Shown here: positions 32,689 to 42,226 of the stretch, piece after piece | How positions within the stretch are numbered: the stretch's first letter is position 1 | How the letters are laid out: every line of letters begins with the position of its first letter | Assembly (NCBI GenBank): GCA_905479995.1 | Contig: CAJQON010000015.1 | Span: 62,001 to 126,000, forward strand | Length of the DNA stretch: 64,000 nucleotides | Source of the DNA: an uncultured Flavobacteriales bacterium | GTDB taxonomy: Bacteria > Bacteroidota > Bacteroidia > Flavobacteriales_E > Vicingaceae | Direction of reading: 5' to 3' | The notes under the pieces: model-generated | Seen by the model: the letters and a program-made list of their open reading frames with translations, nothing else | What the model was told of the DNA's origin: nothing | Databases searched by the model: none | Made by a program: the position numbers and the translations under genes

Positions 32689-33690
32689 TTAATGAACAGC
32701 TATGCCATTTTCGGTAGCAATCCATTTCTTACTATCAAATCCATGGCAAATTCTATTCACAAAGTTATTTGGTAGATTAGAATTACCAGCATTATAATGA
32801 GACCAATCATTTAAGGTGTAATTGAACTGAACTATTCCTTGTCCTGCCATTCCTATCCATAATAGATTGTTATTGTCAATATCAATTGTTCGTACTAAAT
32901 TTAAAGGTAAACCTGAGTTTTGCATGTCATAAGTTTGCCAATTAAGGTCATCAAATCTCGTTAAACCACCATTACTGCCTATCCATTTAATGTTGTTATT
33001 GTCAATGCTTATAACATAAACATTACTATTTGGTAGAGGAGAATTAGCAATGTCGAAATTTGTAAAAGTGCTTCCATCAAATTTTGAAACTCCATTAGCA
33101 GTTGAAATCCATATATTTCCTATATTATCTGCTACTACAGAAGCTACAGCATTATTTGGCAGGTTTGAATTTGATGGAGTGTAAACAGTCCAGATAGTAC
33201 CATTAAATTGAGCTAAACCACCCCCGCTAAAACTGCCAACCCATAAGTTTCCTGTGGGATCAATTTCTAGACTCCTTATTTTGTTAGAAGGGATGGGAGA
33301 ATTACTCATGTTAAAAATAGTCATTGTTGATCCATCATACTTTACTAGGCCATTATCTGTGGCAATCCATGTTAACAAACCGTCCGATTTTACTGCATTT
33401 ATTTTATTTGAAGGAAGTGCAGAATTTGCTGTTGTGAAAACATTCCAAATTGAACCATTGTAAGTAACATAACCATTGTTTGTTGCAATCTTAACTAGTG
33501 AGGTTGAATAGTCTATGTCGTTGATGTTATTATCAATTAGGCCACTATTTGTTGAGTTATACAACGTAGAAAAAAAGTTTACAGTTGTAGCTGGATTATC
33601 CTCACTTTTTTCAGGATTAACAGTTGCTTCTTTAGAACATGAAAGCAACATGGAGGCAATAATGATTGTATAAAAATGTAGTATTTTCAT
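32689..33690 (-). CDS. Propeller-repeat lipoprotein
   Basis: ATG 33690 is chosen because MKILHFYTIIIASMLLSC is a lipoprotein signal with Cys18; the track start at 33759 is not needed. The 333-residue mature protein consists of about seven repeats of 40 residues of the two-component-regulator propeller type (GLVKYDGSTMTIFN, GNLWVGSFSGGGLAQFNGTIW, NIWISTANGVSKFDGSTF, IKWIGSNGGLTRFDDLNW). They should form one beta-propeller. No kinase or DNA-binding domain follows, so this is a stand-alone surface or periplasmic lipoprotein. Its ligand is unknown. Confidence 0.82.
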   Translation of the reverse strand: MKILHFYTIIIASMLLSCSKEATVNPEKSEDNPATTVNFFSTLYNSTNSGLIDNNINDIDYSTSLVKIATNNGYVTYNGSIWNVFTTANSALPSNKINAVKSDGLLTWIATDNGLVKYDGSTMTIFNMSNSPIPSNKIRSLEIDPTGNLWVGSFSGGGLAQFNGTIWTVYTPSNSNLPNNAVASVVADNIGNIWISTANGVSKFDGSTFTNFDIANSPLPNSNVYVISIDNNNIKWIGSNGGLTRFDDLNWQTYDMQNSGLPLNLVRTIDIDNNNLLWIGMAGQGIVQFNYTLNDWSHYNAGNSNLPNNFVNRICHGFDSKKWIATENGIAVH

Positions 33691-33790
33691 AGTGTTTATA
33701 TAGCCAATGTAGGTAAAAAAATGAAAAAATAAAAAGTGGAGATTTATATTTTTTATCAATTCTTAGTATCTTAAACAGTCAACTATTCAA

Positions 33791-35038
33791 CTATTCAACT
33801 ATTTCACCATTCAATATTTTCTTTTCATAATCTAATATGAGAAGATAATATAGAAAAACTCCAATAAGGTAAAGTCCTGCTGTTATTAGAAAAACATAGA
33901 TGTATTGTAACCCTATTTGTCTTAATACTTGAAAAATAATAGAACTTATAAACCAGCTTCCTGACCATACTGCAGAGGTTAGCGCACTCATCATTTCTCT
34001 GTTTCTTTCGCCAACATATTTCATTACAATATCTGAGGTCATAGGACCAGCCATGTTCATTAAAGGCTGTCTGAGTAAATACATTCCCATGGCCAAGTAA
34101 ATGGCGAGCCAAGAATCGATAATTTCGGTAAAAGCCAACACAATTAGGGCTGAAATGGCAGTTAATTGTGTTAATGGAATGGCGCGTTTATAGCCTAGCT
34201 TTTCTTTAATTACAGGGACAAATAATACTACCCCAAATACTATAGCTGTAGCAAAAGCGGTTAGTATGGCAAACTTATCAGAATCTAAATGGTGTACCTT
34301 GAAAAAGAACAATCCAATAAATGGGATGGTTAATCCTGCACCAACAGCAATAATTAAAGTAGGTACAAGAGCTTTAATAATAATAGGCCAATCAAAATCT
34401 TTTAAGTCTGTTCGTTTTCTTTTTAAAGCTGGGATTTGTTCTTTCTTTTTGATGCTAAAAATGAAAAAGATGCCAACAAATCCTAATAAGGATATTATTT
34501 GAAGAATTAATTTTTCATCAAACAAAGTGGGATTAATATTGCTTAATCCGTAAATAACACCTCCACTAACTATTCCTGCAACACTCCAAGTAGAATAGCT
34601 AAGGGTTATGGCTTGGGTATGGGTTTCTTTTTTTGCATTTCGTAAAATGTAAGGCAAGGCAGAAATTTGGATTCCAGTAAAGCTAATTCCCCATAAAAAC
34701 AGGCTGGCATAAAGGAGCCAATCTATTTGTGTATCGATGGCTTCTAAAATACAAAGCGCTAAAATTGGCGTAAGCAAAGAACTGATGTAAAATATTGGTT
34801 TTAGTTTTCTTCCTTTAATGATGAGACCTAAGGGGAACGCAAACAATAAAACACCTAAAAAACGGAAAGAAACAAAGGAAGCACTTTGATGATCTTGGTA
34901 ACCCACTTTCTCCATGTAAATGAGCATAATGGTCATAAAAGCAGAATTGATCAGTTGCAAGAAAAATTCTGCTACAATAAACTGAATAATGTGCTTTTCA
35001 ATGCTTTTATAATATGTTAAAAAGGCGAAAGGGTTCAA
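33791..35038 (-). CDS. MFS transporter
   Basis: A 415-residue inner-membrane protein with twelve predicted helices, of which several are obvious (LGVLLFAFPLGLIIKG, LILQIISLLGFVGIFFIFSI, ALVPTLIIAVGAGLTIPFIGLFFF, YIYVFLITAGLYLIGVFLYYLLI), and a charged loop of about 30 residues between helices 6 and 7 (KKKEQIPALKRKRTDLKDFDW). The two-times-six layout is that of the major facilitator superfamily. The substrate cannot be deduced. Its start overlaps the end of fmt by four bases, so they are probably co-transcribed. Confidence 0.88.
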   Translation of the reverse strand: MNPFAFLTYYKSIEKHIIQFIVAEFFLQLINSAFMTIMLIYMEKVGYQDHQSASFVSFRFLGVLLFAFPLGLIIKGRKLKPIFYISSLLTPILALCILEAIDTQIDWLLYASLFLWGISFTGIQISALPYILRNAKKETHTQAITLSYSTWSVAGIVSGGVIYGLSNINPTLFDEKLILQIISLLGFVGIFFIFSIKKKEQIPALKRKRTDLKDFDWPIIIKALVPTLIIAVGAGLTIPFIGLFFFKVHHLDSDKFAILTAFATAIVFGVVLFVPVIKEKLGYKRAIPLTQLTAISALIVLAFTEIIDSWLAIYLAMGMYLLRQPLMNMAGPMTSDIVMKYVGERNREMMSALTSAVWSGSWFISSIIFQVLRQIGLQYIYVFLITAGLYLIGVFLYYLLILDYEKKILNGEIVE

Positions 35039-35988
35039 GCGGTGGTGTAATTTTCAAAATTAAACCCATTTAAAAGAGCAGAAGTTTCCATTCTCTTTTT
35101 ACCTGCAACTTGCAGCTCCAAAATATGGATAAAGCCACCGTTTACAGCAATTTTCAATTCATTTTTAGCTTGATGAATCGATTTTATTGGATGATCGTGA
35201 GCAACAGTTTCTCGTTCTGTTTTAAAAATTTTACAAGAAACAACTTCCTCAGTTTCCTTATTAGTAAATGTGGTCCAAGCTGTTGGGTAAGGACTTAAGC
35301 CTCTAATGTGGTTGTGTACTTGATCGATGGAATTTGTCCAGTCGATTTGACAAAAAGGCTTGAATATTTTAAAAGCTTCTTTTAGTTCTTGGTCCTCATT
35401 TTGAGGAATAGAATTAATGGTGTCAGCTGCTATGTCTTGAACTGTTTTTAAGACCAAGTCTTTTCCAATTAGCATTAGTTTGTCGTGCAATTCACCAGCT
35501 GTTTCGTTTTCTCCAATTGCTGTTTTTTCTTGAGCAATAATATCGCCTGTATCAATTTTATGCTGCAAGAAAAAGGTAGAAACGCCTGTTTCTTTTTCGC
35601 CATTAATAATGGCCCAATTAATTGGTGCTGCACCTCTGTATTGGGGTAGAAGAGAAGCGTGTAAATTAAATGTACCTAATTCTGGCATGTTCCAAACTAA
35701 CTCGGGTAACATTCTAAAAGCTACCACAATTTGTAGGTTGGCAGATAGTGCTTTTAGTTCTGTTAAAAAATGTTCGTCCTTTAAGTTGGTTGGCTGTAAA
35801 ATGGTTAAGTCATTTGCTTGAGCATATTTTTTTACAGCTGATTCATTTACTTTTTGACCTCTTCCTGATGGTTTGTCAGGAGCAGTAATAACACCGACAA
35901 TATTGTAGTTGTTTTCTACTAATATTCTTAACGACTCCACAGCAAAATCTGGAGTTCCCATAAAAATTATTCTCAATGCTTTATTCAT
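35035..35988 (-). CDS. fmt: Methionyl-tRNA formyltransferase
   Basis: Fmt adds the formyl group from 10-formyltetrahydrofolate to Met-tRNA(fMet) for translation initiation. The 317-residue protein shows RIIFMGTPDFAVESLRILVE, the catalytic block FNLHASLLPQYRGAAPINWAIINGE (Asn, His) and GVSTFFLQHKIDTGDI with the catalytic Asp, plus the C-terminal beta-barrel domain (about 205-315) with IRGLSPYPTAWTTF. The length is normal. The usual neighbour def is not in the window; fmt here overlaps the downstream MFS gene. Confidence 0.97.
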   Translation of the reverse strand: MNKALRIIFMGTPDFAVESLRILVENNYNIVGVITAPDKPSGRGQKVNESAVKKYAQANDLTILQPTNLKDEHFLTELKALSANLQIVVAFRMLPELVWNMPELGTFNLHASLLPQYRGAAPINWAIINGEKETGVSTFFLQHKIDTGDIIAQEKTAIGENETAGELHDKLMLIGKDLVLKTVQDIAADTINSIPQNEDQELKEAFKIFKPFCQIDWTNSIDQVHNHIRGLSPYPTAWTTFTNKETEEVVSCKIFKTERETVAHDHPIKSIHQAKNELKIAVNGGFIHILELQVAGKKRMETSALLNGFNFENYTTA

Positions 35989-36051
35989 GCCTGTAAAGGT
36001 AGAATTTAGTATTAAGAAAAATAAAATATGCGCTATTGATTTATTGACAAG

Positions 36052-36840
36052 CTATTGTTTCGTAGCAGACAGACTAAATACCATTGGTATTTTATCATCC
36101 AAATGTTCTATTCTATATTGATTGGGAGCAATTTCAATGGTTTTATTAAAGCAATTGTAAGGAGAATAGTCATATTCATTAAACGAATTTATTGTTAATC
36201 CATTTTTTAGGAGGGCGTTAAGTACTTCACCTAAACTGTGGTTCCAGCATACCGAATCGTGTTTAATGTCAGCATTCTTGTCAGCATAGGTTCCTTCTTC
36301 AACTTCCACTATAGGTCCATCATTAAAGTAGTTGTATTTTATTTTAGTAAAATTTTCGTCAAACATCCAAACTACCGGATGAAATTCAACAAATACCAAT
36401 TGACCACCTGGCTTTAAAAAATGATTAATTGTGTTGGCCCATTTATCCAGATCGGGTAACCAACCTATAGTTCCGTAGCTGGTATAAACAATGTCAAATT
36501 GTTGGTTGAGGTGGTTGGGTAAATCATAAATATCACAACAAATAAATTCTGTTGATGCTTTGGTTTTATCTGCTAAATCTTTGGCTGTTGAGATCGCTTT
36601 GTCGGATAAATCTACACCAGTAGTGTTTGCACCTAATCTGCTCAACGAAATGGTGTCTTGTCCAAAGTGGCATTGTAAGTGTAAAATCGATTTTTCTTTT
36701 ACATCTCCAAGAAGTTTAAGTTCTAAAGGGTTTAAAGAAGATTTGCCTTTAATGAAATTGGTATTATCATAAAATTCAGAATTAACATGAATTGCTGTTT
36801 TATTGTTCCAAAGCTTTTTATTGATTTCGAGGTAATCCAA
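36052..36840 (-). CDS. Class I SAM-dependent methyltransferase
   Basis: A 262-residue cytosolic methyltransferase. Motif I is ILHLQCHFGQDTISLSRLGA (about 51-70), the acidic end of strand 2 is TGVDLSDKAI, motif II FICCDIYDLP and the post-motif FDIVYTSYGTIGWLPDLDKWA. Gln-Cys-His in place of the normal Gly-x-Gly of motif I is typical of one subgroup of class I methyltransferases in Bacteroidota. The substrate is unknown. It follows the Bat operon by four bases and may be its last gene. Confidence 0.9.
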   Translation of the reverse strand: MDYLEINKKLWNNKTAIHVNSEFYDNTNFIKGKSSLNPLELKLLGDVKEKSILHLQCHFGQDTISLSRLGANTTGVDLSDKAISTAKDLADKTKASTEFICCDIYDLPNHLNQQFDIVYTSYGTIGWLPDLDKWANTINHFLKPGGQLVFVEFHPVVWMFDENFTKIKYNYFNDGPIVEVEEGTYADKNADIKHDSVCWNHSLGEVLNALLKNGLTINSFNEYDYSPYNCFNKTIEIAPNQYRIEHLDDKIPMVFSLSATKQ

Positions 36841-36844
36841 TTGT

Positions 36845-37603
36845 TTAAATACTTTTTAAACTTTCAGTACTAATCCAACCGACATTTCCATTCGGGAGTT
36901 TTACTTTACTCCAGCCATCATTTTCTTCGAGTAAGCTTACTTTTGTTCCTTCGTGAAGGGTGAATAATTTTTCGGCATTTTCATTGGGTTCACTTTGAAC
37001 TGTTATGGTGCTTGCAAAAATTATGGCTTCGGAAGATTCGTTAACAATGCCTTGATGCTGAGCTGCCATTAGCCAACTAAATAAGGAAGTTAGCAAAAAG
37101 AAGATGCCTGCATAAAAGTTTATTTTTTTAATAAAGGCTTGTTGCATTAATAAGTATCCAATAAAAAAGAGCGCTGCTAAAAACACTAAACCTATCGAAT
37201 ACCACGCCCAATCATTAACGGTTTTAGAGGTTACCAAGTTTTTCCAAGTACTGCCAATAAATAAATCAGGTAAGCGTTCAATTTTATCTATTGTTTTTTT
37301 ATTGGCCATTGCCAAGTTAAAAATAGCATCTTCATTGTCTGGCTTAAGTTTTAGTGCTTTCTCATAATTTAAGATGGCAGCAGCAATTTTATCGGTTTTG
37401 TAATAAGCATTTCCAAGGTTAAAATAAATGTCTGTAGAAACTTTATCGTTTGCTAAAATTGCTTCGTATTCTGCTGCTGCTGCTGCATAATTGCCTTCAG
37501 CATAAAATGCGTTGGCACTTTCTGGAGTAGCATAAGCCTCGGCTTTTAGCGATAATGACCCGGTTAATATGAGCAAGCCTAAGATGTAATTTTTTAAACT
37601 CAT
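36845..37603 (-). CDS. batE: BatE, TPR and SH3 domain protein
   Basis: A 252-residue exported membrane protein with signal peptide MSLKNYILGLLILTGSLSLKAEAYA, TPR repeats at about 28-100 (NAFYAEGNYAAAAAEYEAILA, DIYFNLGNAYYKTDKIAAAILNYEKALKLKP), two membrane helices (about 130-185) and a C-terminal bacterial SH3 domain (IIFASTITVQSEPNENAEKLFTLHEGTKV ... GNVGWISTESL). This is the BatE layout of Bacteroides aerotolerance operons. It overlaps batD by four bases and is followed by a methyltransferase gene. Confidence 0.88.
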   Translation of the reverse strand: MSLKNYILGLLILTGSLSLKAEAYATPESANAFYAEGNYAAAAAEYEAILANDKVSTDIYFNLGNAYYKTDKIAAAILNYEKALKLKPDNEDAIFNLAMANKKTIDKIERLPDLFIGSTWKNLVTSKTVNDWAWYSIGLVFLAALFFIGYLLMQQAFIKKINFYAGIFFLLTSLFSWLMAAQHQGIVNESSEAIIFASTITVQSEPNENAEKLFTLHEGTKVSLLEENDGWSKVKLPNGNVGWISTESLKSI

Positions 37604-39387
37604 GCTTTAACCTCCTGTTCAATTTGGTTAATAATACTTTCTGCCTTGTTGTAAACTTCTTGCTCTGCAACATTTACTGGAGCAAAACGTGCCATATCAC
37701 ACAATTCAAGTGTTTCCATTAGAGAATTTGATGTTTGCTCACTAACGTTAATACTTACTAGCTTTTCTTTAATGTTGTTTTTGTTTAACTCCGAAGCGGC
37801 CATGTTTAATTTGTCTCCTAAATAGCCAAATAATGCCTTGGAAATATCTTCATAAAATGCAGTTTTGTTGTTGGCCGCCAAGCTTTGTTTCGCTGAACTC
37901 AATAATTTACCTGCTATTTTACTTGCTTTTTTACTTTTTACTTTAACCGTATCGCTTTGTATCGTTCTAATTTTGTTTCTAAAAACAAAGGCTATTACAA
38001 ATAGGATAGGAGCGAGTAACCACAATAAATAAAACGATATTCCTCCATAAAATGTTTGGTTGGTGTTGGTTAGCACAATGTTTTTGGTGTGGATGTATCG
38101 GATGTCGTTACCTAAAACCTTAATTTCTTCTTTGTTGGCAGAAGTGTATACCGTATTTTCATCCGAACCTTCGCCTTTTAGTACGTTAATTTCTATGGGG
38201 TGAGATGTAATGGTTTTGTATTTTTTTGTGACAGGATTAAAGTAACAAAACGTTACCGGATCAATTTTAAAATTGCCTTGATGTCTTGGAATTACTAAAA
38301 AGTCAAACTCCTTAAAACCATTAACACCAGCTGCAGTAGTTTGTGTTTTTTCATTAATTTTTGGATCGTAAGTTTCAAAATCTGAAGGGAAATTAATGGT
38401 GGGTGGGTCAATTAAATTAAGGTTTCCTTTTCCTGAAATTTTAACTTTAATGTTCACTGCTTCGTTGGCTTTTATTTCGCTTGTCGAAACATCAACTTTC
38501 ATGTCTAAATTACCAACAGCTCCATTAAATCCTTCAGGTAATGGAGTTGGAGTAGGGAGCACATTAATTTTAATAGGCTTACTTTTTAGGTTAGATTCTA
38601 CATTTTCAACTCTTCCAAAAAATTGATCAAACACACTTTGTCCACCACCTTGTGCTCTTCGTTGAATGATAAATTTCATTTCAAGCGGATCAATCGTAAG
38701 TTTACCAGATCGTTGAGGAAACAAAACTATCTTTCTAATGGTTGCAACTCTCCATCGGTAACCACCAATAATTTCTTCTGTCCATTGCGATTGTCCTAAG
38801 TCTATTTCTTGTCCCCAAAAACCATTTAAATCGGCTGTTTTAACAAACTCATAATTAGCAATACTTACACGAGTATAAAGTTTGTAGGTAGCAACAATTT
38901 GCTCGCCTTGGTAAACGTTGGTTTTACTTACAGATGATTTTATAAAAATGTCATCGGATATGTTTTCGGTTTTAGAAGTATTTGTTGTACCTGCATTTTG
39001 CACTTTAACTCCTTTGCCAACACTTATTTTAAAAGGCTCTGTTTTGTAACTTTTTCCTGCAATAGTTGCCGTTGCAGCACCAATGGTAATTTCTCCTTCT
39101 GAAACGGCCATAAGTGTGTAAGTGTAGGATACAGAATGGGTTGTTTTACCGTTTACCCAGCTCATTTGAGTGCTTTCATTTGGACCAGATAACACTCTAA
39201 ACTTAGCCAAATTAGGAGGCTTAAAGTTTGTCATTGTGGAGTTTGCAGCAAACTGAATTTGAAAACGATCTCCTGTTTTTAATTTGGTTTTACTGGTTGC
39301 TGAAGTAAATTTTACCTGTGCAAAAGCTCCGGTTATTATCAATAACAGGAGTAATGTGGATCCAATATGTTTACTCAGTTTTTGCAT
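37600..39387 (-). CDS. batD: BatD, oxygen-tolerance protein
   Basis: A 595-residue protein with a signal peptide (MQKLSKHIGSTLLLLLIITGAFAQ), three to four Ig-like beta domains (about 25-420) including MSWVNGKTTHSVSYTYTLMAVSEG and the PRHQGNFKIDPVTFCYFNP block, one transmembrane helix (about 448-468, ISFYLLWLLAPILFVIAFVFR) and a helical cytosolic tail. This is the BatD family layout; the large domain lies in the periplasm and is thought to work with the von Willebrand proteins BatA and BatB. It lies between batC and batE; the ATG is 34 bases after the batC stop. Confidence 0.92.
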   Translation of the reverse strand: MQKLSKHIGSTLLLLLIITGAFAQVKFTSATSKTKLKTGDRFQIQFAANSTMTNFKPPNLAKFRVLSGPNESTQMSWVNGKTTHSVSYTYTLMAVSEGEITIGAATATIAGKSYKTEPFKISVGKGVKVQNAGTTNTSKTENISDDIFIKSSVSKTNVYQGEQIVATYKLYTRVSIANYEFVKTADLNGFWGQEIDLGQSQWTEEIIGGYRWRVATIRKIVLFPQRSGKLTIDPLEMKFIIQRRAQGGGQSVFDQFFGRVENVESNLKSKPIKINVLPTPTPLPEGFNGAVGNLDMKVDVSTSEIKANEAVNIKVKISGKGNLNLIDPPTINFPSDFETYDPKINEKTQTTAAGVNGFKEFDFLVIPRHQGNFKIDPVTFCYFNPVTKKYKTITSHPIEINVLKGEGSDENTVYTSANKEEIKVLGNDIRYIHTKNIVLTNTNQTFYGGISFYLLWLLAPILFVIAFVFRNKIRTIQSDTVKVKSKKASKIAGKLLSSAKQSLAANNKTAFYEDISKALFGYLGDKLNMAASELNKNNIKEKLVSINVSEQTSNSLMETLELCDMARFAPVNVAEQEVYNKAESIINQIEQEVKA

Positions 39388-39420
39388 TTAAAAATTCAAA
39401 ATAATTAAAAAAATATTGGG

Positions 39421-40194
39421 CTACCAATCTTTTTCAATTTTAACTTTTTTCTTTTTTAGTTTAGCTTGTATCTCTTTTTCTTTATTGTTTAAAGCGTCTA
39501 ACATTCGTTGAGCATCTTTTTTGGATATTTTTTGAGATTTCTGCTCTTGTTTTTTCTTCTCTTCATCTTTCTTTTTTTCTTCTTCACTTTTCTCGTCCTT
39601 GTTCTTTTCGTCTCCCTTATCCTTGTTCTCGTCTTTATTATCTCCTTTATCTTTGTTCTCGTCTTTGTTGTCTCCCTTGTCTTTGTTCTCGTCCTTTTTT
39701 TCGTCCTTATCCTTGTTTTCGTCTTTTTTCTCTTCGTCTTTCTTTTTTTGTTCTTCTTCCTTCTTTTGTTGCTCAATTAATTTCTTTCGAGCATATGAAA
39801 GGTTGTATCTTGTATCATTGTCGCTAGGGTTTTCTCTCAATGCCTTTTTGTATGCATCAATACTTTCTTTATATTTCTGAGATTCCAATTGAGCATTACC
39901 AATGTTATGGTAAGATTTTGCTTTAAGATCTTTGTCGGTAGTTGTGGTAGCTACTTTTTCGAATTGTTGAATGGCCTCGGCATACTTTTTTTGCTTGTAC
40001 AAAGCATCTCCTAAATTAAAATCTGCTTTGGTAGATTTACTATTCTTTTGCAATGCTTTTTCATAACTAGCTTTCGCTTCTTCAAATTTATTAGCCTTAA
40101 ACTGGTCGTTTCCTTGCCGAATGTATTTCTTCTCCTCTTGAGCGTTAGCACTAAAGCAAAACAAAATGGATAATATGAATAATACGTTTTTCAT
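39421..40194 (-). CDS. batC: BatC, TPR protein with low-complexity tail
   Basis: A 257-residue periplasmic protein: signal peptide MKNVLFILSILFCFSANA, three to four TPR units (about 20-145; YIRQGNDQFKANKFEEAKASYEKALQ and SYHNIGNAQLESQKYKESIDAYKKALREN), then a very charged Lys/Asp/Glu/Asn stretch (about 148-225) with repeats of DNKDENKDKG, and a C-terminal helix ending in KLKKKKVKIEKDW. The tail is a common but length-variable feature of BatC. It shares the operon with batB (one-base gap). Confidence 0.9.
   Translation of the reverse strand: MKNVLFILSILFCFSANAQEEKKYIRQGNDQFKANKFEEAKASYEKALQKNSKSTKADFNLGDALYKQKKYAEAIQQFEKVATTTTDKDLKAKSYHNIGNAQLESQKYKESIDAYKKALRENPSDNDTRYNLSYARKKLIEQQKKEEEQKKKDEEKKDENKDKDEKKDENKDKGDNKDENKDKGDNKDENKDKGDEKNKDEKSEEEKKKDEEKKKQEQKSQKISKKDAQRMLDALNNKEKEIQAKLKKKKVKIEKDW
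39600..39725 (-). repeat. Tandem repeat in batC coding sequence
   Basis: Imperfect units of about 30 bases coding for DNKDENKDKG or DEKKDENKDK repeat three to four times. In reading direction AAAGACGAGAACAA(A/G)GATAA is the core. Low complexity here also creates long shadow ORFs in three other frames. Confidence 0.8.
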
Positions 40195-41235
40195 CTACTT
40201 TTTAACTTCAAATAAATTAATGCCATCCAATTTGGTTGTTTTTCTGTTTGAAATAAAGAATTCTATCAGCAATAATACGAAAGCTATGATTAGAAACAAC
40301 TGAAATCGGTCTTCATAATCTTTTATTGATTTACTACCAAATTCCTTTTTTTCGAGTTGATCTATTTGCTCCATAATTATGGCCAATCCTGCATTTGCAT
40401 TGGTGGCTCTAACATAAGATCCTCCACCAGCTGTAGCGATTTCTTTTAGCATAGTTTCGTTGAGCTTAGTAACCACAGTGTTGTTAGTATTGTCTGTTCT
40501 AAACCCAACCTGAGCACCATTTTTGTAAATAGGTATTGGCGCTCCTTTTTCAGACCCCATACCAATGGTATGCACGGAAACACCTTCTGAATTTGCAGTT
40601 TCAGCCGACCCTTTTGCATCATCTTCATGGTTTTCTCCATCGGTTATAACAATAATTGATTTAGAAGTTCCATTTTCAAAATCAAATGATTCCATAGCCA
40701 AGTCTATAGCAGATCCAATAGAAGTTCCTTGTGTGGGAACAATGTCAGTACTAATCGTTTCTAAAAATAGTTTTGCCGATGAATAATCTGTTGTAATTGG
40801 AAGTTGAACATAAGCATCTCCAGCAAAAACAATAATACCTAATCTGTCATTGTGTAGCTTTTCTATAAGTTGGTAAATGGCTCGTTTAGAACGTTCTAAA
40901 CGGTTAGGAGATAAATCTTCAGCTAACATAGAATTCGAAACATCTAAAGCGAGCATAATGTCTACACCTTCGCGTTTTACTTCATCAACTTTGGTACCGA
41001 ATTGCAAATTGGCTAAGCCAAGAAGTAATGAACTTATAGCCAGTGTATACAATACAAATTTTACGATGGGTTGCGTTTTGGCCACATTTGGCATTAAGCG
41101 TTGTGTAATTTCAAGGTTTCCAAATTGTTTTCGTTTTCTCGATTTCCAATTTTGGATCAATACAAAAACAAGTACCATTATTGGTATAATTACCAAAATA
41201 GACCACAAGTAGATATGATTTTCGAACCTAAACAA
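40195..41235 (-). CDS. batB: BatB, von Willebrand factor A protein
   Basis: A 346-residue inner-membrane protein with two N-terminal membrane helices (about 8-27 and 58-78), a von Willebrand type A domain (about 88-290) with the metal-site motif ALDVSNSMLAEDLSPNRLERSK and TDG in IIVITDGENHEDDA, and a C-terminal membrane helix (FQLFLIIAFVLLLIEFFIS). BatA, directly upstream, has the same layout. The operon is known for oxygen-stress tolerance in Bacteroides fragilis. The domain should face the periplasm. Overlaps batA by eight bases. Confidence 0.93.
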   Translation of the reverse strand: MFRFENHIYLWSILVIIPIMVLVFVLIQNWKSRKRKQFGNLEITQRLMPNVAKTQPIVKFVLYTLAISSLLLGLANLQFGTKVDEVKREGVDIMLALDVSNSMLAEDLSPNRLERSKRAIYQLIEKLHNDRLGIIVFAGDAYVQLPITTDYSSAKLFLETISTDIVPTQGTSIGSAIDLAMESFDFENGTSKSIIVITDGENHEDDAKGSAETANSEGVSVHTIGMGSEKGAPIPIYKNGAQVGFRTDNTNNTVVTKLNETMLKEIATAGGGSYVRATNANAGLAIIMEQIDQLEKKEFGSKSIKDYEDRFQLFLIIAFVLLLIEFFISNRKTTKLDGINLFEVKK

Positions 41236-42226
41236 TGCCTTTAAAGATTAAGTTTCTTAATAAAAATTCTAACAGCAACAATGCAACAGCCAATAGAGCG
41301 AATGGTATAAAACGTTCCGATTTCTTTTTGTATTCTGTTACTTCAATTTTAGATTTTTCTAGTTGGTCAATTTCTTTGTAAATGTCTTCTAGTTTGCTTT
41401 TGTTGGTTGCTCTAAAGTATTTTCCATCTGTAATTTCCGCAATTTCTTCCAATGTTTTTTCGTCAATTCTTACCGGAACATTTTGATATTGTTTCCGTCC
41501 AAATTGATCTAAATAAGGTGTTCTGGCCGTTCCATTTGAACCTACACCAACTGTGTATACTCTAATACCAAACTCCTTGGCTATTTCTGCAGCAGTTACT
41601 GGAGGAATAGATCCTGAATTGTTGGATCCATCCGTTAACACAATTGCTACTTTACTAATGGCTTCACTGTCTTTTAGTCTGCTTACAGCTGTTGCCAATC
41701 CCATTCCAATGGCTGTTCCATCTTCAATCATTCCATTTTGAATGTCTCCAAAAAGGTTCAATAAAACATCATGGTCAGTCGTTAATGGGCATTGAGTAAA
41801 GCTCTCACCAGCATAAATTACCAAACCAATTCTATCATAGGGTCTTTCCGAAATAAAGTCCATCGCTACTTGTTTTGAAGCTTCCAATCTATTGGGCTTA
41901 AAGTCTTCTGCTAACATACTTCCAGAAATATCTAAAGCAATGGCAATGTCAATTCCTTCTGTAGTTACATCTTGCCAGCTTAAAGAGGTTTGTGGACGTG
42001 CAATGGCAGTAATTAATGCGGCAAGTGCCAAACACTTTAATACGATTAAACTGTGTCTGAAATGGCCCAATACAGAGCTACCGAAATTAGTGGTAGTTCC
42101 AAACTTAACCGTTCCGTGTAATTTTTTGTTTCTTAAAATGTACCACAATACCAAAACAGGAATCAGTAGGAACGCCCAGAAAAATTCAGGGTTAGCAAAT
42201 GTTATGTTTCTCCAATCACTCAGCAT
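41228..42226 (-). CDS. batA: BatA, von Willebrand factor A protein
   Basis: A 332-residue paralogue of BatB: two N-terminal membrane helices, vWA domain with ALDISGSMLAEDFKPNRLEASK and VLTDGSNNSGSIPP, the IGLVIYAGESFTQCPLTTDH strand pair, and a C-terminal membrane helix (RFIPFALLAVALLLLEFLLRN). The metal-dependent adhesion site residues DxSxS and TDG are complete, so metal binding is expected. It overlaps the preceding 320-residue gene by 11 bases and batB by eight bases. Confidence 0.93.
   Translation of the reverse strand: MLSDWRNITFANPEFFWAFLLIPVLVLWYILRNKKLHGTVKFGTTTNFGSSVLGHFRHSLIVLKCLALAALITAIARPQTSLSWQDVTTEGIDIAIALDISGSMLAEDFKPNRLEASKQVAMDFISERPYDRIGLVIYAGESFTQCPLTTDHDVLLNLFGDIQNGMIEDGTAIGMGLATAVSRLKDSEAISKVAIVLTDGSNNSGSIPPVTAAEIAKEFGIRVYTVGVGSNGTARTPYLDQFGRKQYQNVPVRIDEKTLEEIAEITDGKYFRATNKSKLEDIYKEIDQLEKSKIEVTEYKKKSERFIPFALLAVALLLLEFLLRNLIFKGIV

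Noticed and set aside
39600-39725. CRISPR-like spaced repeats
   Set aside because: The repeats are contiguous and code for batC sequence; there are no unique spacers and no cas genes.
39498-39880. Three ORFs of 90-93 codons on both strands inside batC
   Set aside because: They are frame shadows of the low-complexity repeat, encoding runs of Lys/Arg/Thr or Phe/Leu/Ser.
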